Below, one piece after another: positions 38,693 to 49,628 of a DNA stretch of 64,000 bases. The notes beneath the pieces were generated by a model. That model was not told the DNA's origin. It saw only the letters and a program-made list of their open reading frames with translations, and ran no database searches. Origin of the DNA: Raphanus sativus (Eukaryota > Streptophyta > Magnoliopsida > Brassicales > Brassicaceae); contig NC_079515.1 of assembly GCF_000801105.2 (NCBI RefSeq), positions 30,713,407 through 30,777,406 on the forward strand, read 5' to 3'. Position 1 is the first letter of the stretch. Each line of letters starts with the position of its first letter. Both the position numbers and the translations under genes were made by a program.

Positions 38693-38936
38693 TGTTTATT
38701 CAGTTAAGTATAACTTTTGAAGTATAAAATTTGATTCACATATCTATTCAGTTCATTAATTTAGTTTCGTGTTTCAGATGTGTTAAAATTTTATTTCGGT
38801 AACAGTGAAATAAGCAAATGCCCTCTTGGCAAAAAGAACGTACACTTTTAGGCCAAATCAGAACAAAAGAAACACAGAAGTCATTTAGCAAAAGCAAGAA
38901 ACACAATGTCATAGACAAAGAAGACACGCCCACATA

Positions 38937-40609
38937 TCATGACGGCTTGTAGTATTTGGTAGCCACGAACGGCATCTTAGTGATGTTGCCTTCATAAGGC
39001 TTCCCACGGACCAAGATCTTGACTTTGGTCCCGTTCTTGTGCTGACCCGACTTAACATACCCCATAGCTATGTTCTTCTTCAAGTTGGGACTAAACCCAC
39101 CACTCGTGATCTCTCCAATCTTGTTACCACTCTCATCATGCACCTCGCTATGCGACCTTGCTGGTGGTCCCGAAGAGAAGAATCCAACCCTTCTGATCGT
39201 TGGTCCATCTTGAAGCTGTTTGAGGATCACATCAGCTCCGAGAAACCCTCCTTCGGCTCTTCTACGCTTACCTATGGCCCATGTGAGTCCAGCTTCGACA
39301 GGAGAAATGTGTTGCTCCATGTCATTGCCGTAGAGACAAAGCCCTGCTTCTAGCCTCAGACTGTCTCTTGCTCCTAGACCTGTGAGCCTTACTTTTCCCT
39401 CGGATTTCTCCAAGATTGCTTTGGCTAAATCAACTGCATGCTCCGATGGAACCGAGATCTCAAACCCATCTTCCCCAGTATACCTGAAAACCCAAAAAAA
39501 CATAACTCTTTCTAGCTGAACCAAGAAACAAAAAGATAGTATAGCATAGTGCTGAGCATTCCGGTTTTCAGTTTGGGTAATTCGAGTCTTTTGGATACTT
39601 TTTGGATTTTATATTTATATATAAAAATTATAATAACTAATATTTTATAATATTTGGAATATTCAGATATCCGTTCGGTTTTGATTTTTCGGGTTAAAAT
39701 AGGAACCGTTCGGGATTTCGTAAATTCATTTTGGTATTGTTTTTTTGGTTCGGTTTTTGCTTTTTTGGTTCGGTTTTCGGGTTATATGCTCAGGACTATT
39801 ATAGCGTCTGACTCGAAGCTGAAAGTGAAACATGAGATGTTACCCGGTCCTGGTAAGGAAGCAAGTGGAACCATTAATGTCCAGGATCTGGAACTGTCCA
39901 AAGTAAAGCTTGCTTAAGTCTTCTTTGGTCAAGTGTTGAAGCACCGGAGCAGCCAAAGGACCCTATACATCGCAAGGTTCAAGATTACTACTATTAACTA
40001 ACTACAAGAAGGGGACAATCTTTGGGTTCAATTTAATAAAAGCCAAACCTGAAGGGCGAGAAGAGATCTCTCATCATGGATATGCCAAGAGACATCACCA
40101 CCTTTGGATTTAAAAGCCTTCATGTGCTCTTCAATATGAGCCAAATCCTTATCCCTACAACCAGCATTCACCACCAAATAGATATGCTCATCCGTCACTT
40201 TGGTAATCACCGAGTCATCAATAGCACCTCCTTTCTCGTTTGTGAACACCGTCAAGCTCCCTGTTCCAGGAGCCAAACCAGCCACGTCAGCGACCACGAG
40301 CGTCTCCAGGAAAGGAACACAGTCTTTGCCCTTGAGGCTCAGACCACACATATGCGCGACATCAAACAAACTGCCATTGACCCTGCAGTTAACGGTTGAG
40401 TCCATGATGGAGTCTTTGTACTGAATCGGCATACTCCAACCAGCGAAAGGAACCATCTTTCCACCGTGTGCGACGTGGAAGTCGTAAAGAGCTGTCTTTT
40501 TCAGGTCGGCGTCAGAGGCGAAGCAGCGGCGTGACACAGCTTTCTTGTCGGATTGAGCAAGACGACGGGTCATGGATTGACCTAGCTGCCATAGACTCCC
40601 TCCTCTCAT
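38937..40609 (-). CDS. GLDT: Aminomethyltransferase, glycine decarboxylase T-protein (mitochondrial)
   Basis: Three minus-strand exons, 40049-40609, 39844-39962 and 38937-39483; 408 residues, the usual length. A mitochondrial presequence ([20 protein letters not shown]...) precedes the T-protein fold: [73 protein letters not shown], and the C-terminal barrel ([33 protein letters not shown]). With P, H and L proteins it releases ammonia and passes the methylene group to tetrahydrofolate in photorespiration. DVAHMCG has Cys where I recall Ser (DVAHMSG) in other T-proteins; I cannot tell whether that is real variation. Intron 2 holds a hAT-like remnant. A leader intron and upstream exon near 40880-40960 are possible but unproven. 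Confidence 0.95.
39548..39799. mobile_element. hAT-like remnant in T-protein intron 2
   Basis: About 252 bp with inverted ends GTGCTGAGCAT / ATGCTCAGGAC and a near-perfect 8-bp duplication, TATAGCAT (39540-39547) and TATAGCGT (39800-39807). The interior is a series of TTCGGTTTT/GGATACT motifs. No coding capacity. Confidence 0.6.
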
Positions 40610-41983
40610 CTTCTCTGCCTCAAACTACATCAACAGTTTGATCCAAGACTAATCAAAATACAATCAAATATACAGAAAAAAAAAGGAGTACACTTTTAAT
40701 CCATAAAGCCTTGACTGTAAGATTCAGATTCATTACAGAACATTTGAAACCAATCTGGGAACTCAGTAACAGCAATGAGATTGGACTTATATTTTCATAA
40801 AGAAGAAAAACATCATAATATGAGATGAAAACATTAAATCCGAGACGAAGAAATGAAAAGGGTTGTGTAGAAATCTTACAAAGGTTGAGACTTTGTGTTT
40901 GCCTCTGGAGTTCTTCCAGATTCCTGATCCTACTACTTTGTAGTGTTGTTATTGCAATAAACTGATGGTTTGGTAATAAATAAATAAATAAATATATCGG
41001 TTTCAGTGGCAAAAGGGACTTTTTAGGGATTAAAAAAAAATTATAAATGAATTAAAATTGTGAATTAAAAAAAAATAGAGCCAGGGGTTGGTGGTGGTGG
41101 AGGTTATCATCAGCCAAAGCAACCACATCCCCATTGAGTGGTAAGTATTGTCCTCTCTTTATCTTCTTCTTTTCAATTTTTTGTAAAATCAAAATAAAAC
41201 ATAAAAAGAAAAGTTTTGATGTTTGTTCTATTTTCTGATTCAACTTTCTTGTTGAAATGATTGTTATAAAAAAAAAGTTTTCTCTTGTTGAAATTATTGT
41301 TAGCAATTTGATCCATTAATATTTCAAAATGGAATCAAGAGCATGGCTTCTATGAATATGAGTCAGGGTACCACCACCCAATCTTTGATATATGAATAAG
41401 GCATATTCTATCTTTCTAAGTTTTATATGGATTCATCAAAGTAACACTTCTTTTGTCATATGCTTTGACCAAATAAATTTCTTGACTGGATATGATAATT
41501 ATTTTATGTGCAAATTAATTATCTATATAAGTGACATTTTAACTCACTTTGGAATCAAACTACATGTTAACTTGATACAATCAAGCTGTTTCTATACTTG
41601 TCATTTGGTTATATTGACTTCGCTTTATGATCATCAAAATCTTGGATTCTCTGCAACCAAGAATCATGTGACGATAAGCATTTCAAGCATGTGTTATGGA
41701 CAAATAGAATAATCTATTTCGTAGTACATAAGAGGAAAAAAAATCACACAGTAAATAAAATCGGAAATTTTTCACTAATCAATAATAATATTTGACGTTA
41801 CACATACTACGAGTCCGACCATAACCGCTAGAAGTAGTAGCTATTAGCTAAGGCCTTTCTCGATTAAAACATTGAAGTTGAAATAAAATATGTAAATGTG
41901 ATTAAACCACTCTAAATTTATTATGACAATGGAAATAAGCTGCGAATGAGCTCAGACACACACACAAACACTTGACTATACGT
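40610..41983. other. Intergenic region upstream of the T-protein gene
   Basis: The first 300-350 bases probably hold the T-protein leader and promoter. The remainder to the glycine-rich gene is AT-rich with several unsupported short frames. No gene, tRNA or transposon boundary recognised. Confidence 0.35.
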
Positions 41984-42337
41984 TCAAGGAAAGCCACCAC
42001 CGCCACCAAGTCCACCGGCACCTCCGCCTAAACCACCTCCGCCTAAACCATCTCCGCCTAGACCATCTCCGCCTAAACCACCTCCTCCTAGGAGTCCACC
42101 ACCTCCGCCTAGGAGTCCACCACCACCGCCAACTCCACCACCTAGCCCTAATCCAGCTCCAACATTGATATTAGCTCCAATCCCTAGCCCACCAAGGCCA
42201 CCACCGGCTCCACCGCCGCCAAGGAATTTTTCATCTTTGAATTGGGTATCTCCGGAGATAAGTTTCCTAGCACCGACATTTACACAAACAAGTGCAATGA
42301 AGAGAAGCATAAGCAAGTTAGTGAAAGTGGCTCTCAT
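41984..42337 (-). CDS. Small secreted glycine-rich protein
   Basis: Single exon, 117 residues. The signal peptide (MRATFTNLLMLLFIALVCVNVGA) is followed by a short polar region (RKLISGDTQFKDEKFLGGG) and then about 75 residues of Gly/Leu repeats (GGGLGGDGLGGDGLGGGGLG type). The 15-base unit is repeated nearly exactly at DNA level, so the array can expand or contract. A TATA element (TATATAAATA on the minus strand, 42413-42422) lies about 80 bases upstream. Matches the small secreted glycine-rich class (cell wall or apoplast; Arabidopsis At1g11850 by position). No molecular function is established from sequence. Confidence 0.85.
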   Translation of the reverse strand: MRATFTNLLMLLFIALVCVNVGARKLISGDTQFKDEKFLGGGGAGGGLGGLGIGANINVGAGLGLGGGVGGGGGLLGGGGGLLGGGGLGGDGLGGDGLGGGGLGGGAGGLGGGGGFP

Positions 42338-42489
42338 GTTTTGCTTTGATGGTAGAGATTATTTTTTGTTTATGATGGAGGTGTGTGTGTTACAAGAGCA
42401 CATGTAGGTATGTATTTATATACGCATACATACCTAACTTGGGTGCAAATTAAATGCGAATAGATTTTGACTTAGGACAATGTAGCTTA

Positions 42490-43171
42490 TAGGGGTGGGC
42501 ATTTTACCCGATACCCGAACCCGTACCTGAACCCGACCGAAAAAACCCGAACCGAAATCGAACCGAAATAGCAAAATACCCGAACGAGTATTGAATTAGG
42601 AGATATTGGATATCCGAACCCGAACGGGTAATACCCGAACCCGAATAGATATCCGAAGATAACCGAACATATGTATACTTAGGTCTATATTCCTAGTTTA
42701 CTTCTTTAATTTTATTCAAAATATTTATTTTTATTATGCACATAGTTCAAAATTAGATAATTTACATATAATTGAAAAAGGTGAAATTTTTACTCACTTA
42801 AAATGTATGTCAAGATTTTTATTTCATGCATTAACAAAAGTTACATCCAAAATTTAAAAATAATAATCAATTTATTATCTTTTATTTGTAAAATGTTGTC
42901 TTCAAATTTATTAATCATTCGATTGTCAGAAAATTAAAAAATCAGTTAAGTGAAATATATATATTTTTTAAATACAAAAAAACTTGAGAAATGAAAATTT
43001 TAATATTTTTTTTCCAAAATCTAAATATCCGAAAACCTGACCCGAAATACCCGAACCCGAACTAAAATACCCGAATCCGACCCGAAGTAAAGAAATACCC
43101 GAACGAGTATTATACTCCTATACCGAAATACCCGATCCGAACCCGAACGGGTACCCGAACACCCACCCCTA
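42490..43171. mobile_element. Non-autonomous hAT-like element, TAGGGGTGGG ends
   Basis: Terminal inverted repeats TAGGGGTGGG...CCCACCCCTA and a perfect 8-bp target duplication GTAGCTTA (42482-42489, 43172-43179). Both subterminal regions (first and last about 150 bp) are packed with (A)CCCGAAC/TACCCGA units in opposite orientation, the kind of motif that hAT transposases bind. Central 350 bp AT-rich; no coding frame. Confidence 0.9.
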
Positions 43172-43454
43172 GTAGCTTACTTAGGTAAAATAATCTTAAT
43201 GAACGTGTCAAACGAAATGTATTTTTATACAAAGAGGTAAAAACATAAAATAATCAATCAGTTTTCTAGATCTTGAAACGTGAAACCTTGTGCATGGAAA
43301 TGTTATATTGCATTATATTGAGCAATTCTAGACATTTGAGATGTTATATGTAACTCAAAATTTATAAGCTTTGAGAACATCTTTTGTTGGACGACTTATA
43401 AAAATCTAAAAATTCAGTTCAAAGTTAATTGGCAATGAGTGAGTGATTCATGTT

Positions 43455-43647
43455 TTTTTCTCTTTTGATATATGTGGGGTCCCGGATCGACTAATCCCAC
43501 GAAGTCTTGCATCTGGGTTCACGTAGACAGAAACTCCATGCGGCAGATGGTCACAAATTAGGATAATCTAAATGACGATGGATTTGAAATCAGATCTTCC
43601 GTGGAATTATGCGCCACTCGACCACTGAATCTGAGTTCGTGGTTGAC
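43455..43647 (-). mobile_element. tRNA-derived SINE, full-length
   Basis: On the minus strand it begins CCACGAACTCAGATTCAGTGG and has an A-box-like TGGTCGAGTGG and a B-box-like GATTTCAAATCC, then a tRNA-unrelated body and an A/T-rich tail. An 11-bp duplication TGATTCATGTT (43444-43454, 43648-43658) bounds it. GGGATTAGTCG near the 3' end links it to the truncated SINE at 38606. Confidence 0.82.
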
Positions 43648-43659
43648 TGATTCATGTTC

Positions 43660-45090
43660 TACATGGTATTTTTCTCTTTTGAGATGTTAAATTTCTAACA
43701 AAATTAAAATATGGATACACGATCATCTTTCGTATAGAACAAATTAATATTAAACATACGTTCTTGGTGTAGTAGTGGCTCCATCTTATTTGTCAAAACC
43801 AAAAATCTATTTTCTGCAAAATTATTATATATGTAATTCACGTGGTATATAACATGTTACCGGATTAGGTTCATTCCGACGATTAGTTTTTTTTTTTTTT
43901 TTTTTGAACGACCATTCCGACGATTAGTAAAACATGGTATTTAACTATTTATATAACAAAAAGCAGTATTCCAGTGACTAGGGATGCCGTGCCGTGATGG
44001 GTAGGTAAGTAAGGGCATAAAAAGACCTAACAACTCCACCGCATTTCTATGGATGTATTAATTGGGATTCCAAAGAAATACACATGCATGATCATTGAGA
44101 CCTAATTGAAGATTGGTAACGTAATAGGTAGGGCTCGATATGGAATGCATATTCCATAAATGCGTAAATGAATTGGGAATGATACTATTGTAGCAAGTAG
44201 GTGGATCCATTAATATAGACAACTAATTTGATTCCCCTTTAACGGTAGTGGCTCAGTTTCATGTGACTGCATACTGCATACACAGTACACTGGAGAAGTG
44301 GAGATGAAAATGTAATCACTCCAAGTTGGCCAAGGGCATTATACATCGGAGCAAATCCGTATTTAATCGAGTAAACCAAATAGGTAAGGAAAATTTGAAG
44401 TATATTAAACCGTCTAGAACCGGAAAATGCCAAAACCAGGTGGTGGAAATATTTTATTCGAGCCTGTAGGAGAGTTTAAACAAAAGGAACGAGCACAGAG
44501 CACTAACACACGATCCCCCACACTGAAACACATCTACTTATTTGAAATTGAACACTAATTAAGTTTTCCCTTTATTTCATAAGATTACATATTTTATCAT
44601 GGTTATCGTTTTAGCGTTGTGAGATCTCGACCATTACAATTGCTCTCCTCATTTAAGTTCCTTTATTCATAAAACCTTTTATAGACAATCTAAACGCAAT
44701 CGCTAAAACTAGTTTCATCATAACTGGACTAACACTGGTTTTACTATAACTGGGCAAAACCTTTCAGACACAATCTAAACGCAAATGGCATAATATCCGC
44801 AGATGCTTACCGTTTTCCAGCCATCCGATCATACCTATTGTAATGTTTCATACTTTCATCCAACCAAAAAAAGACTCATTAAGTCGCAAGGTAGCTCAAA
44901 CGGTAATTATTTTTCTACAATGTGACTTCACTTTGTATTCAGGTCGCTCAATCCATCTCAAAAGTCTCATCCCAAGGGCCTGCAGAGAAGTAAGTGAAGT
45001 ATACAAATATGAAGCTTTCTAGAGAAGAACAATCTTACTAATGAATATCAAACATGAAGACAAGATTTCAAATATCCTTCTTTGGCCAAT
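43660..45090. other. Intergenic region, no gene seen
   Basis: AT-rich repeats. A 62-residue-scale minus frame near 44239-44433 is unsupported. GTCGCAAGGTAGCTCAAACGG at about 44883 has a weak A-box look, but no good B-box follows. A T-run at 43889-43909 is flanked by CCGACGATTAGT on both sides (43877, 43917), probably a small duplication around a tail-like insert. Confidence 0.35.
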
Positions 45091-45098
45091 CCAACAAC

Positions 45099-45906
45099 CA
45101 GTGCCGGACTAAACTTTGGTACTTCCCCAATCAAAATTTAAAAATATGCCTTTATACAGATTTTATCAATATCGCAAAACAGTAAAAAATAACGTAAATA
45201 TTCATTAAAAAATCAAAACCTACAATATGTTTATAAAAACAGTGATATTATATACACTTATTGTTAGAAATATAATTTTACTTACATTTTTTCAATAAAA
45301 TCATCTTTTAGAATCATATAGTCAAATCTTTAAACCATAGCTATTTCAATTGATAATATAACTAACTCATTTAATTTTTTTGGTTATATGCAAAACCGCA
45401 AATAAATCTTTATTAGCATCAGTTTCGAACAAAAATTTCTCAGCTGTGGCGACTACATTGAAATGGTCAACAATATCCAATAAACAATTTATATGTTTCA
45501 AATTTTTTCGGACATTGATTATCGAAAAATCTTTAGTTTCTTAAACAAATAATCACTAATTATATATGAAAGCGTAACATTCCTCAAAGAAACTTCCAGA
45601 TTCAAAAATGATGCGCTCAAAATATCTTTGCTTGCATCTATTAATTTTTAAAAAATTAAACCAAAATCCAAAAACAAATTCATAATTTAGAATTTTTCAA
45701 ATATGAATTTAAGAAAAATTAGAAATAGAGATTTAACAAATTTTATTCTAACAAGAAATGCCTAGTAAATTATATTTTAACAAGAAAACCTACAAAATTT
45801 ATTTACTAATAGATATAACTACATTTAAAAAAAACAAAAATATATCTCATTTAGTTTGAATGCCATAATCCATTGTTTGGATGGCTTGCTTTCTGGACCG
45901 GCCCTG
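45099..45906. mobile_element. Non-autonomous hAT element, CAGTGCCGGACT ends
   Basis: Inverted ends CAGTGCCGGACT and (reverse of right end) CAGGGCCGGTCC, with a perfect 8-bp duplication CCAACAAC at 45091-45098 and 45907-45914. 808 bp, AT-rich, no intact frame; GGTACTTCCCCAATCAAAA-type subterminal sequence. Confidence 0.88.
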
Positions 45907-45914
45907 CCAACAAC

Positions 45915-46939
45915 TAAGCATTTCCAACAAGAGCAACCATTTTTCTAAAGAAAAAAACAAACATGAGTCGGCTGCTTCGAATTGAAGAAAAGAAAACCCA
46001 TTCTAGTACAGTAGTATGCTACGTTGTGCATACCATTGCAATGAGTTGGCAAGTGATGACCTTGTTGGTGCTGAGCTGGCCAACTAAAGAGAGAATAAAG
46101 GAGTGAGATGGCAGTTCGAGAGGAGACGAGAAGATTGATGGAAGTATAAATAGGAAGCGTTACCTTTATTGTTGGTTATTGATTGTTTAGAATCTGATCA
46201 TTAGGGTTGTTGAGTTTTATTAGGCAGTTTCAAGAGCTTGTACTTGATTCTGAAGGATCGTTTCCATCATTTTAGTGGATTCAATATTGTTCTTCCTTGT
46301 TAATCGATCATATATAGTTGATTGCTTAACAAAAGTACTGCTCTTGGCCAAACACGTACTTGGAATTTTTTTTTATTTTCTTTTTCGTACTTGGAAAATT
46401 GACATAACACATGTACTCTAATATAAATGAAATAAACACACAAACTCTAATGTAACACAACTTCAATAAAAATATGCTTCAATCATGGAAATGTAGAAAG
46501 TAGATCATCTGAGTAATTCACCTGGTGAAGATGTACGAACCGAGCAGATAACCACTGCTACTTGAATAACTTTTTTAGGTTACAAAGCAATGTCGGTCAC
46601 TTTAAAAGATATACTCGATTTCTATCTGACCGACAACTTCTCTGCCACTGCCTGTGATATGGTAATGTTACCAGCACAGAGACGTAACAACCGATAGATT
46701 CATTATTTTAGGACGATGGTGAGGTTAATTAGGTTCTAAAACGCGCCCGAGTGGCCGAGAACTCGGCCGGAGAATCGCTGCTCGGAAGGTCACCGTAGCG
46801 AGAAGGGGCTGATCAGCGTGGCCAGGCGGTACACCGGAGTTTTCCCTAGTTAACAGTGAAATAAAAAAGAAATCAGTTTATAGTATAAAAAACTGGCTTT
46901 GAAATCTATTAGATCGACAATAACTAGAATTGCTTTGGG
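45915..46939. other. Repeat-like region with GC-rich block
   Basis: A TATA-like TATAAATAGG at about 46145, followed by a T/G-rich 200-base stretch, could be a solo-LTR fragment, but I found no paired ends. At about 46738-46850 there is an unusually GC-rich block (CGCCCGAGTGGCCGAGAACT and onward) in otherwise AT-rich DNA, with the self-complementary CGAG...CTCGG. Origin not recognised. Confidence 0.3.
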
Positions 46940-47064
46940 TATAAACATAGAAAAGAAGAAGAAAAAAATGAAGAAATCGTGTAGGAGACAGAAATAAGAC
47001 GGCTAGGGTTGCAGAGGAAAAGAAGGAGACGAAGACAGATTTGTAATTTCGCAGTTGATTGATA
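46940..47064 (-). repeat. Left copy of a 125-bp direct repeat flanking a Helitron
   Basis: TATAAACATAGAAAAGAAG ... GCAGTTGATTGATA, repeated at 49629-49754 with roughly 10% differences by eye. It corresponds to the 3' part of the SINE-like unit at 49629-49909. The Helitron starts at the next base. Confidence 0.75.
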
Positions 47065-47982
47065 TCTATATATATAAAAAATGTTCCTTCTCTCTTATGC
47101 TGCCACGTCATTAAGTCGTTCATCCTCAGACTGACGTGTGTCCCTCCTAAACAAAACTCTGCGTTTCATTTTTTTTTGCAATTCGGTCGCCCCCCTCCGT
47201 TGTGACCTACTTCCTTCGCAGCGTGAGCCCACGTTCATCGTTTCGTCGCTGCGACTTCCTATACTCTCGCAACAGAACCCATGGTATTTCCTAGCTCCCA
47301 AAGTCATCGATCTCACCTCCAATTGGAGTCCGATTTTAATTTTGTGATGAATCTCTGCCTCAATCTCGGTTAATGTAAGATTCATCTTGCTCAATCTCTC
47401 TTCTCTGATACTGATTCTGCTTCTGTTTCTGCTTCATGTTCCTTAACAATTTCGCTGATTCAGATCGGATTGATACATAATCTTTCATATTAAATATTAA
47501 AATACTTAGCATCTGACAGCCTGGTTTGGATTTTGAGTTCTGAATTTTTGGAAACCTTCTGTAATTGTAATTGCAGCTCCTTTTTCGTGTTTGTCTGTTG
47601 CTTGCATTCTCAGTATTGTTGTTATGGTTCAACCACCAGCACATCATTGTTTTGTAATGTGTCTGAGAGAGAGTCAGTGACTGTAATACGTGTCCTAAAT
47701 GTAATTGCAGCTGCATATGCTATTACTAGCTTTTTCTTCATGTTCTTTCTCTTTCTTGATTTCTCTGTACATTCTAACTATTGTTGCTGTTATAAAATAG
47801 GAAGTTTAGATCTTGGATCGACAACCAGCATAACTGCTCTGTATGACTGTATCTATGACTGAGAGAGATTTAGTGTGTGTATTAATATATGCTCTCTCTC
47901 TTGAATATCTTAACTTCTGAGATTTTGTACTTATTGATTCGAATTTTTAGATGTTTTAATGTGTTAGATAGAGCAGCATTAT

Positions 47983-48760
47983 GTGGCTCAGGGTTCGAGT
48001 ATTGTTCGCTACTTTCATAAGAACGAGAGGTTCGACAATGTGGAGCTCTCTGGTGTTGCTAAGAATATTGGTGATCACATCTCTCAACTATTTCCCTCCG
48101 GCGCCATAGGTGAAGCTCTTATACTCTTCTTTCAGTCAAAGCAGTTTATTGAATCACTAGGTATGACCATCTTACGTTGCACATTTATGTTGTTTTGTTG
48201 TTTAATAACAAAAAGTTTAAAGCCTTATCAAAAGGTAAAGATAGAAACCTTGAGATGCTGGTTTGTGTTTCTATCAAGACAAAAGTTTTGAACATCTTAC
48301 TATAGCCTGGATACGGAATTTGGAATGTAATCAGTTAAGTAGGGAATATATATGAAGGCCACTCTACACCAGTATAGTTTCTTGGCATTTGACAGTATTT
48401 GAATGTTGTTATTGCTATGTAGGAAATATATGGGGAAGATCTAGATGATTTGAATGTGGCATTGTATTTGGAGTGGAAGTAGCTTTGGGTTATGAGGAGA
48501 TTTGTTCAGATTCTTCTGGGAACAGAATGTTTATTAGGAGAAAGCATCAATACATGAAACTTATCAATCCTTTCACCATGGAAGACAGATTAATGTCTCG
48601 ACTACGGAGAGAGAAAATGTCATGGAGAAAAATATGTTTAGCCCCTTTCCATCACATTGCCATTTATTTTGAGGATATTGGTTTTACTGATGGTACAAAA
48701 GTAATTAACAAGAACTCTGGAGATTTTATTAGCCGAGCTCAAAGTTGTAGAATTCCTTAA
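47983..48760 (+). pseudogene. Apparent gene fragments captured in the Helitron
   Basis: Two frames with coding-like composition. 47983-48160 encodes IVRYFHKNERFDNVELSGVA and further to FQSKQFIESL. 48473-48760 encodes EEICSDSSGNRMFIRRKHQY, MEDRLMSRLRREKMSWRKIC and HHIAIYFEDIGFTDG. They are separated by intron-like AT-rich DNA and preceded by a C/T-rich, leader-like segment (47170-47420). I do not recognise the parent gene(s). Both are too short to be a full gene, and the second lacks splice partners. Confidence 0.4.
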
Positions 48761-49150
48761 ATAAGGAAGTTGGAAGCTTTAGTTCTTTATGTTAAGAGGA
48801 TAGTTGGAGATGAGAGTGGAATATCTAATAATGGGATTGGTACACATCTCACTATCTGTTTATTAACGTAAGATTTGTTTATTATACTGACAAATTGACA
48901 ATGGCAAAGACTTTACATGTTAAGAAGGATTTATGTTTTTAAAAAGGATAAAATGATGAAGCTTTGCTGCTATTCGTTGGGATTTTGGTTGGGAAATTGT
49001 CGTATTGTATTCATCATAAGGTGGAACTAATCTAAACAGTGGACTTTTGAACAGAATATGGGTATGCGATATAGCCATATAACTAATTAGCCCTGGTTAC
49101 ATGTATCCACATTTTCCGGAACCAAACCAAATCAAACCGAAAAAAATTGG

Positions 49151-49256
49151 TTCGGATTTGGATCTATCAATTATAGTAGTCTATATCTTTAGAACTAAAT
49201 AAGTTCGGATTTGGATCTATCAATTATAGTAGTCTATATCTTTAGAACTAAATAAC
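49151..49256. repeat. Two exact tandem 53-bp units in the Helitron
   Basis: A unit beginning TTCGGATTTGGATCTATCAA and ending GAACTAAATAA is present twice in a row with essentially no differences, indicating a recent duplication within the Helitron's 3' portion. Confidence 0.85.
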
Positions 49257-49628
49257 CGGAACCAAACTGAGAACCGAATGGATGCTCGAAAATCTATAAT
49301 ATAGTTCACATATTTTTAAATATTAACTATATTTAGTTTAAAAATAATCAAATAATTTTTAAAATATTTTTTATTAGACAAGATACCAAAAATAAATAAA
49401 TTTTATTAGAATACAAAAAATTATTTAATAACAAAAAACTATTGTAAACAAAGAAAACATATTTTATCACATATCATTTATCTTCGCCTAAAATTTTTAA
49501 AAGACAAAAAATATTATTACACACATTTCTTGCAAGTGCAAACCTAAAAACAAAACATAAATTATACAAAATTAATAATTTAGACCACAAGTAAAATATA
49601 TCCCGCCCGTAGGGCGGACCGATCCTAG

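Larger units (their letters stand above)
47065..49628 (+). mobile_element. 2.56-kb Helitron with captured sequence
   Basis: 5' end TCTATATATATAAAAAATG, the standard start of Brassicaceae non-autonomous Helitrons. The 3' end has a perfect hairpin CCGCCC-GTA-GGGCGG (49603-49617) followed seven bases later by CTAG (49625-49628). It is inserted between A (47064) and T (49629). It encodes no Rep/helicase. The interior includes a GC-richer, gene-like stretch (47170-48770). Confidence 0.85.

Noticed and set aside
44875..44990. tRNA-like sequence (GGTAGCTCAAACGG)
   Set aside because: Weak A-box resemblance only; no B-box at a proper distance, no cloverleaf and no duplication flanks.
45970..46360. 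Possible solo LTR with TATAAATAGG
   Set aside because: No paired TG...CA ends or target duplication could be found; noted only as uncertain in the region entry.
47533..47862. 109-residue frame in the Helitron
   Set aside because: Cys/Ser/Phe-rich translation of intron-like T-rich DNA; not coding in character.
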